A stretch of DNA of 42,511 nt from JAAUTS01 sp034440395 (lineage in GTDB: Bacteria > Verrucomicrobiota > Verrucomicrobiia > Methylacidiphilales > JAAUTS01): contig JAWXBW010000050.1 of NCBI GenBank assembly GCA_034440395.1, positions 1-42,511 of the forward strand, given 5' to 3'. The translations under genes were made by a program, and so were the position numbers. This document shows positions 1-8,402 of this stretch, in pieces. Positions within the stretch are counted from its first letter, which is position 1; the number at the start of each line of letters is the position of its first letter. The notes beneath the pieces are model-generated. The model searched no databases, was not told the origin of the DNA, and saw only the letters and a list, made by a program, of their open reading frames with translations.

Positions 1-103
1 ATCATAGAAGCAAATTCTCCTCTGACAACTATATAATAATGCTAGGATTTTTGGTCACCTTCTAGGAACTATTTATCAAATAAAGGTAAATATTGTGCCT
101 AGC

Positions 104-805
104 TTAACTATTCTTATTTTTGCTGCTTAGTAAAAAAAGATAGACTCCCAACAAAGCCACCAAGGCAATGGCTGAGGTGGTGAAGGTTAGAACCCAATTC
201 CGCACCTCTTTATCTGGAATGAAGGCAAATTTGTGGAAGTTGCGGAAGACATTGGCCTCGAACTGCTTCCAGTCGTCCGTGGTGCGGGTGACGCTGCCCG
301 TCATGGTGGAAACATAAACCCGGGTTCCTTTGCCATCATCAACATCAAAGCGGTAAACTGGAAGAATTCGGAAGATGCTAATATATTCCGCATTAAACTC
401 CGTTAGGTAATCGGTCTTGCGCACCGCCAGTCCTCTCAGATGCCCCGAGGCAATCTGCGCAGCATAACGCGCGTCTGCGCTGCTATCCCCCTCTCCGCTC
501 CTAGCGTTGACATAGACTGGCTCCTTCTTTCCACTGGGATACAACTGATACCAAGGCTCGCCCGCAATTTCCCGGATGGAAACGGCTGAGAGAGTGGTTC
601 CCGGAGGAAGAATCCCCGCCGCACGGACGGGCGACACGTGGAAATCTTCTGCCTTCATCGCGGCGGAGGGGCCTGGCTTAGGCGGAGGCTTTTGGGTCAT
701 GGACATGATGTTGTGAAGCACTCCGCTGCCTGCGGCCAAGAAGACAAACAGGCTAAAGGTCAGGCCCAGCCAGCGATGAAGGTTCCGTAAAATCTTTTTA
801 TTCAT
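104..805 (-). CDS. PepSY-associated transmembrane protein
   Basis: A 233-aa inner-membrane protein. An N-terminal helix (about residues 10-32) carries the LHRWLG motif typical of PepSY_TM proteins, and a second helix (about 207-228) lies near the C-terminus after NFHKF. The roughly 170 residues between should face the periplasm. Proteins of this family commonly sit beside TonB receptors for iron or copper and are thought to take part in reduction or transfer of the imported metal; that role is inferred here. The ATG has an AGGAG about 6 nt upstream. It starts 35 nt after the TonB receptor gene in the same direction, so the two are probably co-transcribed. The protein is shorter than the four-helix PepSY reductases and looks like a minimal form. 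Confidence 0.8.
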   Translation of the reverse strand: MNKKILRNLHRWLGLTFSLFVFLAAGSGVLHNIMSMTQKPPPKPGPSAAMKAEDFHVSPVRAAGILPPGTTLSAVSIREIAGEPWYQLYPSGKKEPVYVNARSGEGDSSADARYAAQIASGHLRGLAVRKTDYLTEFNAEYISIFRILPVYRFDVDDGKGTRVYVSTMTGSVTRTTDDWKQFEANVFRNFHKFAFIPDKEVRNWVLTFTTSAIALVALLGVYLFLLSSKNKNS

Positions 806-840
806 GCAACTCCTTTTGAGAATCGTTATTGTTTTTTTTA

Positions 841-3009
841 TTACCAGCGATACTCAATACCGCCGTAGAAAGCACGTCCATCCCCAGGGCTGAACTGTGC
901 TGCGCTGCGTCCGGCGATAGTCAGATCATCCACCACACCGGTAGTGGCAGCATACTTTTCGTCGGCTAAGTTCCGGCCCTCGACAAAGAGGTGGAAACCA
1001 TATTTCGACTTGTATCCGATTTTAAAGCCCACTAGGAAATAGCTGTCTGCATCTAGGGTGTTGGCGTGATCGATAGGGGAATCGGCCAGCGTCGCTTCAA
1101 AATTCGGTCCCATGTAGAACCCGCAGGGATGACTATAGATCAGATCAGCCACGTAGAAGTGCTCAGGCAACCCGGCTAACTGATTGTTTCCGAAGCGTGG
1201 ATCGTTATCGAAAACAAACCGACCCCACGTGTAATTCTGACGCAGATAAAGCTTGTCCTCATCATCGGCCAGATCTTTCCAGATCTCAATTCCAACACCC
1301 AATTCGATTCCGGTGTGGAACGTTTGTTTGGCGTTGATCGTGGCCGTGGAGCCGTTCGGATCGGAAAGAGATAGTAGTTCGTTTTCTACCCAAGAATTGT
1401 AGAACGTAGCGTCCCAGTCGAAACAACCTGAACTCCCACGTGAACCTGTTTCAAAAGTCCACGCTTCCTGCGCATCTGTTACACCCAGATTCTGACCTGC
1501 CCGGGTGTCAAAATACTCGCTGAAACTGGGCGGTTCATAGCTGCGGCTAACGTTGGCAAAGAGGGAGGTTTCGTTGTCGAGTTCATAAAGCAGCCCGATT
1601 TTTGGGTTGAAGGCCATGTAGTTTTCGTAGGCCGAACGGGTTGTCGGGTTGAGCAGGGTCGTGTTGACAAAATTCTGGCCCCCACCTGTCCGGGCAAAAC
1701 GGACATCGCTGTCGCGTGTGCTCCAATCCGCCTGAAAACCAAGAACCAGAGCCAGTTGTTCAAATAGGTAATGCTGGTTTTCCGCATACATTGTGATGCT
1801 GGTGGCGGTCTGGGTGGAGTCGAGGGTTTGCGGACCGCGGGCCTGGCCTGTGGTGGCGGCATAACCGAATTGATCCGCTTCCGTGATTCCCAAGGTCTGG
1901 CGTGTGCCTAGAATGAAACGATTCTTGCGACCAAACAAATCTTTTTCCCCCGTGTAACGGAGATCGACATTGAAGTCGTTGGAGTCCTGATCAATGATCT
2001 GGAAAATCGGATGGAAGAGATCTTTATTAGACCAAGAAAGCGCGCTATCAAGTCGCTGATCATCCCAAGTGTAGCTGGTCTTGTTCGCTACTCGATAAAG
2101 TTTGAAGTCGCGCTTTTGGTCGCGGTTGGTCTGTGCAAAGGTCGTCTGGGAAGGATCGACATCAAGTTGAGTTTTGGTCAGACTGCCAGGCAGTTCCGAT
2201 TCGGTGTTGACAAAGCCCGCATAGAAACGGGTCTCAAGATCAGGCTGGATCTTCGCCCCAACATTAGCAAAGAAGCGTTGCGTGTTCTGCTCCGCATGTT
2301 CCCGGAATCCGTCTTGGGAAGATTGTGTCACAGTGGCGTAGTAGTCGAAAGGTCCCTCGACCAAGCCAGAGCTGATTTGGCCGCGCAGGTAGCCGAAACT
2401 TCCCGCCTCCCCACGCACCTGGATTTTATCCGCATCATACCCCGTGGGTGAAACATAGTTGATTGATCCGCCCAGAGTGCTACTGCCGTAGTGAAGGGCA
2501 TTGGATCCGCGATACACCTCAATTGATCGCGCTGCCAGAGGTTCAATCGACTGCATGTCAAAACCACCGTCCGCCAAGTTTAACGGGACGCCGTCCTGCA
2601 TCAAAAGTAGGCCGCGACCGTGGAAGGTTCTCTGAATGCCGCTGCCACGGATGGAGAGGCGAGCCTCCTCCGAGCCGAAGCGCGGTTGTACGATTACCCC
2701 CGGGGCGAACTGAAGCGCATCTTTCAGGGTGGAAGCTCTCCCCTGTTTAAAATCTTCGGCCAGAATAAGACTGACACCACCGGGAACCCTGTTCAATTCT
2801 TTGCGCACGGTGGCCGTGTTACGCACGGTCAGCGATTGATCTGCATTCGCCTGCACCACTACCTCTGTTAGCGTCGTAGCTTGCCTAGTAAGAACAGGTT
2901 CATTTAACTTCTTTTTAGCCGCCGCAGATTGCACACTCTGGCCAAAAACCATCACCGCACTCACGACCAACAACGAGCCTGTAAAACAAGCTTTTTGCGT
3001 AATCATCAT
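841..3009 (-). CDS. TonB-dependent outer-membrane receptor
   Basis: A 722-aa receptor that would import a metal complex across the outer membrane using TonB energy. It has a signal peptide (about 1-29), a TonB-box-like LTEVVV (47-52), a plug domain (about 63-190, with LSIRGSGIQ and EVYRGSNALHYGSSTLGGSINY) and then a long beta-barrel ending in an aromatic residue (EYRW). Two adjacent ATGs at 3009 and 3006 follow GAGGAG. The overall type resembles ferric-siderophore (FecA/FhuA-like) receptors. The substrate cannot be read from sequence. The PepSY partner and nearby HPCGMC protein favour iron or copper, and the neighbouring Zur locus makes zinc possible. Confidence 0.9.
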   Translation of the reverse strand: MMITQKACFTGSLLVVSAVMVFGQSVQSAAAKKKLNEPVLTRQATTLTEVVVQANADQSLTVRNTATVRKELNRVPGGVSLILAEDFKQGRASTLKDALQFAPGVIVQPRFGSEEARLSIRGSGIQRTFHGRGLLLMQDGVPLNLADGGFDMQSIEPLAARSIEVYRGSNALHYGSSTLGGSINYVSPTGYDADKIQVRGEAGSFGYLRGQISSGLVEGPFDYYATVTQSSQDGFREHAEQNTQRFFANVGAKIQPDLETRFYAGFVNTESELPGSLTKTQLDVDPSQTTFAQTNRDQKRDFKLYRVANKTSYTWDDQRLDSALSWSNKDLFHPIFQIIDQDSNDFNVDLRYTGEKDLFGRKNRFILGTRQTLGITEADQFGYAATTGQARGPQTLDSTQTATSITMYAENQHYLFEQLALVLGFQADWSTRDSDVRFARTGGGQNFVNTTLLNPTTRSAYENYMAFNPKIGLLYELDNETSLFANVSRSYEPPSFSEYFDTRAGQNLGVTDAQEAWTFETGSRGSSGCFDWDATFYNSWVENELLSLSDPNGSTATINAKQTFHTGIELGVGIEIWKDLADDEDKLYLRQNYTWGRFVFDNDPRFGNNQLAGLPEHFYVADLIYSHPCGFYMGPNFEATLADSPIDHANTLDADSYFLVGFKIGYKSKYGFHLFVEGRNLADEKYAATTGVVDDLTIAGRSAAQFSPGDGRAFYGGIEYRW

Positions 3010-3014
3010 AGAAA

Positions 3015-3086
3015 ACTCCTCAACAGCACAGAACCTCTGTGCATTTAAATTAATTACATTAATCCAGACTCAGTTTTAAAAACTGA
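3015..3086 (-). promoter_or_regulatory. 5' region of the TonB receptor: hairpin and palindrome
   Basis: Directly before the receptor's Shine-Dalgarno (GAGGAG) lies a perfect 7-bp hairpin, GCACAGA / TCTGTGC with a 3-nt loop (3026-3042). Further upstream is a perfect 17-nt palindrome, TCAGTTTT-A-AAAACTGA (3070-3086), and between them an AT-rich stretch that could hold a promoter. Neither matches a Fur or Zur consensus I recognise. The palindrome has no clear U-run on the minus strand, so an operator is about as likely as a weak terminator for the upstream gene. Confidence 0.4.
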
Positions 3087-3127
3087 TCTTTACTTCGCAC
3101 ATCCACACAAGGGAATTGATGAGCAGA

Positions 3128-3505
3128 TTAGGCTCGAGGAGGAGGAACAGGTGGCGACTGCAAGCCTACGCCACGTAGGAAACTAACTGAGGAACAAAAA
3201 TCCGTAGATTCAGAAAATAGTTGTTGAGTTGCAGGAACCCGCAGATCAAGAGCTACAGCTTTTAAATCCGTTAGTTTAAAGGCTAATGCCAATGGAGCAT
3301 GATCGCGCTTAGCCTGTTGCACCTTCTTACACATGCCGCAGGGATGTTTTCCATCGAAGGTGTTGCTCAAACCTTTTTGTAATCCCACATCTTGGGAATA
3401 ACTAACTACCATCCCACCCCAAGCCACGCATTGAACCACGACAAGGTGCGCTCCGCTCAGATAGAGCAAAGCCATCAAGGATCCAATAATTCCTAAAGTG
3501 CGCAC
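3128..3505 (-). CDS. small exported HPCGMC-motif protein
   Basis: A 125-aa protein I cannot assign to a named family. It has a hydrophobic N-terminus (about 3-30, signal peptide or anchor), then KHPCGMCKK (about residues 54-62), a His-Cys-Cys arrangement that could bind a soft metal, and a proline-rich C-terminus (PPVPPPRA). It lies upstream of the TonB receptor in the same direction, which suggests a metal-linked periplasmic role; this is inference. The start is a GTG at 3505. An internal ATG eleven codons in, preceded by GGATCC, would also leave a hydrophobic signal and may be the true start. Confidence 0.6.
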   Translation of the reverse strand: MRTLGIIGSLMALLYLSGAHLVVVQCVAWGGMVVSYSQDVGLQKGLSNTFDGKHPCGMCKKVQQAKRDHAPLALAFKLTDLKAVALDLRVPATQQLFSESTDFCSSVSFLRGVGLQSPPVPPPRA

Positions 3506-3598
3506 ACCTAAATAAAAGGCAGAGTGACTTTAAATTTCAAACAAAAAATGTAATCAATAAAATTTAGATCCTTGATCAAGAACTTTAGAAAAGCTGCT

Positions 3599-4924
3599 TT
3601 ACTTTGGATTAGCGTAAGCCTCCACCAAACCCTTGACCACAGCGTCCGTATACTCAGCGTAGATACTTTTTTGCATCTTACCTGAGACTAGCCTTTTCCC
3701 CTCATAGTGTCCCTCCAGTAACCGGCGTAGTGTCCCACGCTCATTCATAAAATAGGCCTCTACCACGACCACAGGCCCCATAAATTCTCTAGTCACCGCA
3801 AGGTTCCGAGCCACGACATACTCATTCTCATCCGTCACAATCCGTGTGACGGCTGAGTTTCCGTATTTCACTGGAGGAAACCCTGTGGCTGCTTGGAAAG
3901 CCCTAGCAATGGAGCTAGCTACTTGAACCTCAAATGGGGTGGAGGCTTGCACTAATTTTTTAACTAATTGATACCGCTGCCGCCCGTCTTTTAATTCCCC
4001 CTTAGAAAAGGAGCCTGGCACAAAAAAGACGTTGCGGTTAATGCGAGCGAACTTACCTCCCGCACTGGCAGAAGTAGCGTTATGCTGTAAAACAAGGGTG
4101 ATCTCGGGCTTGAAGTCTCCCATTTTATGAGCGCGGTAACGTGTCTCGTAAGTTTTTGTTAAAAGAATCTCGGTTAGGATTTCCACCCGTCGCTCTGCCC
4201 CTTTTGCTAGTCCACGGGTACGCGTGAAGTAAGATGGCGGTAAGCCTTGGCTTTTCTTTATCATGTCTCTGGCTTGATTGATAAAGTCCTCCTTCTTGTA
4301 GGGACTGACTAACCTCGGTTGCTCTCTCGTTATACGAACTTCTGCCCCAAGTGCTTTCAGCTTATCTCTTAATAATAAGCCGTTAACTAAATTTAAATCA
4401 CCTTCCTGTATTTTCCCGTAACCGCGGAATTTGGAAGATCTATCCTCCATCCTCCCCCATTCACCACCTATGTCAGCCGGGTCAATCACGATTCGCAAAC
4501 CATCAAGTGGCTTAAGCTCTTGCGACTTTTCCTTAAATTCAAACGGGGTCCGATACCAACGCGGCACAGGCTTCTTTGACTCCTCATTCTTAGCGAAACC
4601 AATCCGTAACACTTCCTTCGCCTCAGACCCCGCACTCTCCATTACAGAAAACCCTTGCTCATCCACCTTCAGATGCGGAGCCATGCCATCAAATGGATCA
4701 TAAAGTCCGCTTAAACGACGCTTAAACTCCGATGACGTTAATGTCTCATTAAATATTTCTAGCTTTTCCCAGTCCGCCTTCTCTGGCTGTAGCTGTAAGG
4801 GTGGTAGTAAAATCGGACCTAATCCTACGTCCTTCACCAGCGGATCCGTTTCCGCCCACAGGTAGCTAGTTAGTGCCAATACAAAAAGCGCACTACCTGA
4901 GCACAGTTTCATGCTCATCCTCAT
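3599..4924 (-). CDS. N-acetylmuramoyl-L-alanine amidase-like protein (altered zinc site)
   Basis: A 441-aa exported protein with a signal peptide and, from about residue 142, an Amidase_3-type fold. Active family members are zinc enzymes that cut the amide between MurNAc and the stem peptide. The first motif, normally DPGHGG, reads DPADIGG here (148-154), so the zinc-binding His is missing and Asp151 sits near its place. The other expected residues are present: Glu174 (QEGDLNL), His281 (VLQHNAT) and Glu389 (VEAYFMNE). It may bind metal differently or be catalytically weak. It starts 16 nt after the Fur/Zur gene, so they are likely co-transcribed. Three in-frame ATGs (4924, 4918, 4912) are possible; the third has GAGGAT just upstream and gives a compact signal peptide. 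Confidence 0.7.
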   Translation of the reverse strand: MRMSMKLCSGSALFVLALTSYLWAETDPLVKDVGLGPILLPPLQLQPEKADWEKLEIFNETLTSSEFKRRLSGLYDPFDGMAPHLKVDEQGFSVMESAGSEAKEVLRIGFAKNEESKKPVPRWYRTPFEFKEKSQELKPLDGLRIVIDPADIGGEWGRMEDRSSKFRGYGKIQEGDLNLVNGLLLRDKLKALGAEVRITREQPRLVSPYKKEDFINQARDMIKKSQGLPPSYFTRTRGLAKGAERRVEILTEILLTKTYETRYRAHKMGDFKPEITLVLQHNATSASAGGKFARINRNVFFVPGSFSKGELKDGRQRYQLVKKLVQASTPFEVQVASSIARAFQAATGFPPVKYGNSAVTRIVTDENEYVVARNLAVTREFMGPVVVVEAYFMNERGTLRRLLEGHYEGKRLVSGKMQKSIYAEYTDAVVKGLVEAYANPK

Positions 4925-4940
4925 TCGGCCGTAAACCCTC

Positions 4941-5315
4941 TCATTTCTTCACACATTCTTCACACGCTCCATACAAGATGATCTCATGCCTGTGGACTTG
5001 GAATTTTTTAGGCGCTAACTCCTCCACCTCATGTACACAACCTTCCAGCTCAAAAACTCGCTTGCATGTCTCACAGAAAAAATGATGGTGATGTCGATGC
5101 CCCCCCAACTCGTAATGAGGAACCGTGCCAGGGATGTCCACCAGATCGATGACTCCCTCTTGCTCCATGGTCTTTAAAGTTCGATAGACTGTCGCCATTC
5201 CTAAGCTAGGCTTCTTCAATTTGCCCAACTCATGGATCTCTACGGCCGAGAGAGGATTCTTTGTTTCTCGCAGCACTTCCTTCAAAGCTTCACGTTGTTG
5301 AGTAGAATAAGACAC
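4941..5315 (-). CDS. zur: Fur-family regulator, probably Zur
   Basis: A 124-aa metalloregulator of normal Fur length. An N-terminal winged helix (ATVYRTLKTME) is followed by a C-terminal dimerisation domain with the His-rich GHRHHHHFFC and two CxxC pairs (CETC, CEEC) that hold structural zinc. With its metal bound it would repress target promoters. Assignment as Zur rather than Fur or PerR comes from context: it is divergent from a CobW GTPase and znuACB. The start is a GTG at 5315 with AGGA about 12 nt upstream; the frame is closed by a stop seven codons further up, so no ATG is available. It is followed by the amidase-like gene. Confidence 0.85.
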   Translation of the reverse strand: MSYSTQQREALKEVLRETKNPLSAVEIHELGKLKKPSLGMATVYRTLKTMEQEGVIDLVDIPGTVPHYELGGHRHHHHFFCETCKRVFELEGCVHEVEELAPKKFQVHRHEIILYGACEECVKK

Positions 5316-5351
5316 GAGATGACTATTCCTTGACTAAATATCAGAATCAAG

Positions 5352-5387
5352 TATCAATTAAATTTGATAATGAATTCTCATATTCAA
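5352..5387. promoter_or_regulatory. putative Zur operator in the zur/cobW divergent promoter
   Basis: Two overlapping AT-rich inverted repeats occupy the short divergent gap. The first is TATCAATTAAATTTGATA (5352-5369), with perfect 6-bp outer arms. The second has arms TTGATAATGA and TCATATTCAA around ATTC (5364-5387), with 8 of 10 arm positions pairing. The left arm contains TGATAAT, the half-site of Zur and Fur boxes known from other phyla. The second repeat overlaps the cobW start, as expected for tight repression. Binding is inferred. Confidence 0.5.
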
Positions 5388-6617
5388 TCAGGGCTTAAGC
5401 TGGCTTCTCTTTTAACAAGGCTTCCCGTTACAGTGCTTTCAGGTTTCCTCGGAGCAGGTAAAACCACGCTCCTCAATCACATCTTAGCCAATCGTGAAGG
5501 CCTGCGTGTCGCCGTTATCGTCAATGACATGAGCGACGTCAACATCGACGCTGAGCTCATTAAACAAGGCACGGCCAATCTCTCACGCCAAGAAGAAAAA
5601 CTGATCGAAATGTCTAATGGCTGCATCTGCTGCACCCTCCGCGAAGACTTACTCAAAGAAATTAACATCTTAGCCTCAGAAGGTCGCTTCGACTATCTCT
5701 TGATTGAGTCCACTGGCATCTCCGAACCACTTCCCGTAGCTGAAACTTTTACCTTCACGGACGAAGAAGGCCACAGCCTCTCTGAAATAGCGCGACTCGA
5801 CACGATGGTCACCGTGGTTGATGCTAAAAACTTCCTCGAAGACTACAACGCCCGTGAATCTTTGAAAGATCGTCAACAACAGCGTGATGAACAAGATGAG
5901 CGCAACATCGTCGATCTCTTAATTGAGCAGATCGAGTTCGCCGATGTTCTTATCATCAATAAAACCGACCTCATTACGCAAGCCGAACTTAAAAGCGTTA
6001 AAGGTCATCTCCGTGCGCTTAATACAAGCGCCGTCATGCTTGAGTCGGTTAAAGGTAAAATCCCCCTAAACGAAATCTTAGACACCCAGCGTTTCGATTT
6101 TGAGAAAGCCTCCCAATCCCCCCTCTGGCTGAAAGAATTGCGCGGTGAACATAAACCTGAGACCGAAGAATACGGCATCACCAGCTTTGTTTATCGCAGT
6201 CGTAAGCCTTTTCACCCAGCGCGCTTCCATGAAGTATTAAAACAAAAAATGGCAGGAGTCATCCGAGCCAAAGGATTTTTTTGGTTATCCACCCGCATGG
6301 ACTGGGCTGGTGCCCTATCCCAAGCAGGGCGCATGAAATCAGTCGAGCCCGCCGGCACCTGGTGGGCCTCCATGCCACAAACCTCTTGGCCAACCGAACA
6401 AGAACAGATCGATATTATCCAAAAAAATTATAAAAAACCCTACGGCGATCGCCGCCAAGAAATCGTTTTTATTGGCCAAGAAATGAACCAAGCCGCCATC
6501 ACCCGCCTTATAGACGCCGCGCTCCTAACCGATGCTGAACTCAGCATGGGTGAAGAACTTTGGGCTAATTTCCCTGACCCCCTACCTGATTGGGGTTCAC
6601 CGCAACTATCTGAATAA
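5370..6617 (+). CDS. CobW/ZigA-type zinc GTPase metallochaperone
   Basis: A COG0523 GTPase of about 415 aa. The P-loop GFLGAGKT comes early, then the family signature CICC (NGCICCTLRED), the GTPase motif NKTD, and a C-terminal CobW_C domain with HxxRF (FHPARFHEVL). Members of the ZigA/ZagA branch are made under zinc starvation and are thought to deliver scarce zinc to client enzymes. Position as the first gene of a cobW-znuA-znuC-znuB run facing Zur supports that role rather than cobalamin metabolism. The reading frame opens with a TTG at 5364, but ATG 5370 is preferred. No Shine-Dalgarno is visible. Confidence 0.88.
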   Translation: MNSHIQSGLKLASLLTRLPVTVLSGFLGAGKTTLLNHILANREGLRVAVIVNDMSDVNIDAELIKQGTANLSRQEEKLIEMSNGCICCTLREDLLKEINILASEGRFDYLLIESTGISEPLPVAETFTFTDEEGHSLSEIARLDTMVTVVDAKNFLEDYNARESLKDRQQQRDEQDERNIVDLLIEQIEFADVLIINKTDLITQAELKSVKGHLRALNTSAVMLESVKGKIPLNEILDTQRFDFEKASQSPLWLKELRGEHKPETEEYGITSFVYRSRKPFHPARFHEVLKQKMAGVIRAKGFFWLSTRMDWAGALSQAGRMKSVEPAGTWWASMPQTSWPTEQEQIDIIQKNYKKPYGDRRQEIVFIGQEMNQAAITRLIDAALLTDAELSMGEELWANFPDPLPDWGSPQLSE

Positions 6618-6641
6618 ATTAACGAATAAATCAATACCCCT

Positions 6642-7565
6642 ATGAATATTAAAGCAATCCAACTTCTAACCCTAACTCTTCTAGCCAGCTGTAGTTTGCC
6701 GCTGAATGCCGCAGAAAAAAAACTTGAAATCGTTGCTTCCTTCCTTCCTATCTACGCCCACACTCAAACCGTGGCGGGCGATTTAGCTAAGGTCTCTATG
6801 CTTCTTAGTAAAGACTCCAGCCCACATGACTATGCTTTGAACCCCAGCGATATTAAAAGATTAGCCCGTGCCGACCTTTTTATCATCAATGGTCTCGGGT
6901 TAGAGGAATGGTCAAATGAAATTGTTAAAAAGGCTGGTAATAAAAAACTCGTAGTCGTGGACAGCAGTAAGGGGATCTCCCTTTTAGATAGCCCTAAAGT
7001 AGTCTCCTTACCATCTGCGGAAAAAATCGATCACACAGGCCATGATCATGGGGAAGGTAAAAATCCCCACATCTGGCTAGACCCCATCAGTGCCCAGCAA
7101 CAAGTTAAAAACATTGCCGAAGCACTTATTAAAGCCGACCCCAAAAATGCGGACGGTTACAAAAAGAATCGCGATGCTTACTTAGTTGAACTCAAAAAAT
7201 TACATGAAGATTTTCGCTCCAAGCTGAATCAACTACCCATCAAAAATCTTATCACCTTCCACGACGCCTTCCCTTACTTAGCCAAGCGCTACGGCATGAA
7301 CTACATCGGTTTCATTGAAGAATTCCCCGAAAAAGACCCGAAGCCCAGCGAGCTTGCCGCTCTGGTCAAAGCCATCAAAGATAATAAAGTAAAAGTTCTT
7401 TTTGCTGAAACCGGCTATTCTCCAAAACTCCTGCAGTCCATCGCCACACAAACCGGTGCTGCCGTAGCCGACATCGACACCTTGGAGGTGGGTGCCCCTA
7501 CTGCTGACGCTTACATCAAGCTCATGAGGAAAAATCTGGCATCCTTCGAGAAGGCGTGGAAGTAA
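6642..7565 (+). CDS. znuA: zinc ABC transporter substrate-binding protein ZnuA
   Basis: A 307-aa periplasmic cluster A-I binding protein. It has a signal peptide ending near residue 23 (LNAAE); a cysteine at 17 could instead point to a lipoprotein. The metal ligands expected for ZnuA are His62 (SPHDY), His143 (NPHIWLDP), His207 (TFHDAFPYLAKRYG) and Asp279 (DIDTLE). The His-rich loop that marks zinc-specific members is short here (DHTGHDHGEGK, 130-140). It captures zinc for the ZnuB/ZnuC importer encoded directly downstream. The gene follows cobW by 24 nt with no visible Shine-Dalgarno. Confidence 0.93.
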   Translation: MNIKAIQLLTLTLLASCSLPLNAAEKKLEIVASFLPIYAHTQTVAGDLAKVSMLLSKDSSPHDYALNPSDIKRLARADLFIINGLGLEEWSNEIVKKAGNKKLVVVDSSKGISLLDSPKVVSLPSAEKIDHTGHDHGEGKNPHIWLDPISAQQQVKNIAEALIKADPKNADGYKKNRDAYLVELKKLHEDFRSKLNQLPIKNLITFHDAFPYLAKRYGMNYIGFIEEFPEKDPKPSELAALVKAIKDNKVKVLFAETGYSPKLLQSIATQTGAAVADIDTLEVGAPTADAYIKLMRKNLASFEKAWK

Positions 7566-7610
7566 AAGTTATTTACTGAATTATTTCTTGCGGTTCGTTA
7601 CCCTGAATAT

Positions 7611-8396
7611 GTGATAAGCCCTAAAACTACCGTATCTCCAGCCTTACTCTCCTTGCGAGGAGTCGGCGTCGCCTATGGAACTGACTGGGCCATTCGCAAC
7701 GTCGACCTCGATATTCGCCAAGGCGAAATTATCGGGCTAATTGGCCCGAATGGAGCTGGTAAATCCACCCTCCTCAAAGCCATTCTTGGCCTTGAACCTT
7801 GCGCGGAAGGCATTATTGATTTTAAGCTCCTCATCGACACAACTAAAATTGGTTACGTCCCCCAACGCCTTTCCATCGACCACAGCGTGCCCTTCTCTGT
7901 TCAAGAATTCCTCTCCCTCAATATCCCCAATACGCGCTGGTGGTGGCCTAGTAAAAACCCAGCGCACCTTCACCTCATTCAAAAACAGCTCGCCGCCGTC
8001 CAAGCTGAACATCTCATTCATCGTCGCATCGGTAGTCTTTCCGGCGGGGAATTCCAGCGCGTCACCGTTGCCTACGCCCTTCTCCGTGAACCTAAACTCC
8101 TTCTTTTAGACGAACCCACCACAGGCATCGATCAGCAAGGATCCGAAATGCTCGAAAAACTCTTAAACCAATTGCGCCGTGAGCGACACATCGCTGTCAT
8201 GATGGTTTCCCACGACCTCCACCTCATCAGCGACCTTTGCGACCGCGTCTGCTGCCTTAACCGGCATGTCTGCGCCGTGGGCACGCCAGCAGAAGTAATG
8301 GAGGAACATTTTCTCCGTGAAATTTACGGGCGCCAACGTCTTCTTACCGCCACCCGTGGGCTCGACATGCGTCAATCATTTAAAAAATCTAACTAA
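7611..8396 (+). CDS. znuC: zinc ABC transporter ATPase ZnuC
   Basis: A 261-aa ABC ATPase that would power zinc import. It has Walker A GPNGAGKST (45-53), ABC signature LSGGEFQRV (143-151), Walker B LLLLDEPT (163-170) and a switch His in MVSHDLH. The start is GTG at 7611; an ATG two bases upstream is out of frame and stops at once. It lies between znuA (45-nt gap) and znuB (6-nt gap). Manganese MntB-type ATPases look alike, so the zinc assignment leans on ZnuA and Zur. Confidence 0.92.
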   Translation: MISPKTTVSPALLSLRGVGVAYGTDWAIRNVDLDIRQGEIIGLIGPNGAGKSTLLKAILGLEPCAEGIIDFKLLIDTTKIGYVPQRLSIDHSVPFSVQEFLSLNIPNTRWWWPSKNPAHLHLIQKQLAAVQAEHLIHRRIGSLSGGEFQRVTVAYALLREPKLLLLDEPTTGIDQQGSEMLEKLLNQLRRERHIAVMMVSHDLHLISDLCDRVCCLNRHVCAVGTPAEVMEEHFLREIYGRQRLLTATRGLDMRQSFKKSN

Positions 8397-8402
8397 TAAC
8401 CC

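Noticed and set aside
2011..2451. Open frame of 146 codons on the strand opposite the TonB receptor gene
   Set aside because: It lies wholly inside a well-supported receptor gene and encodes nothing recognisable; the receptor frame explains the stretch.
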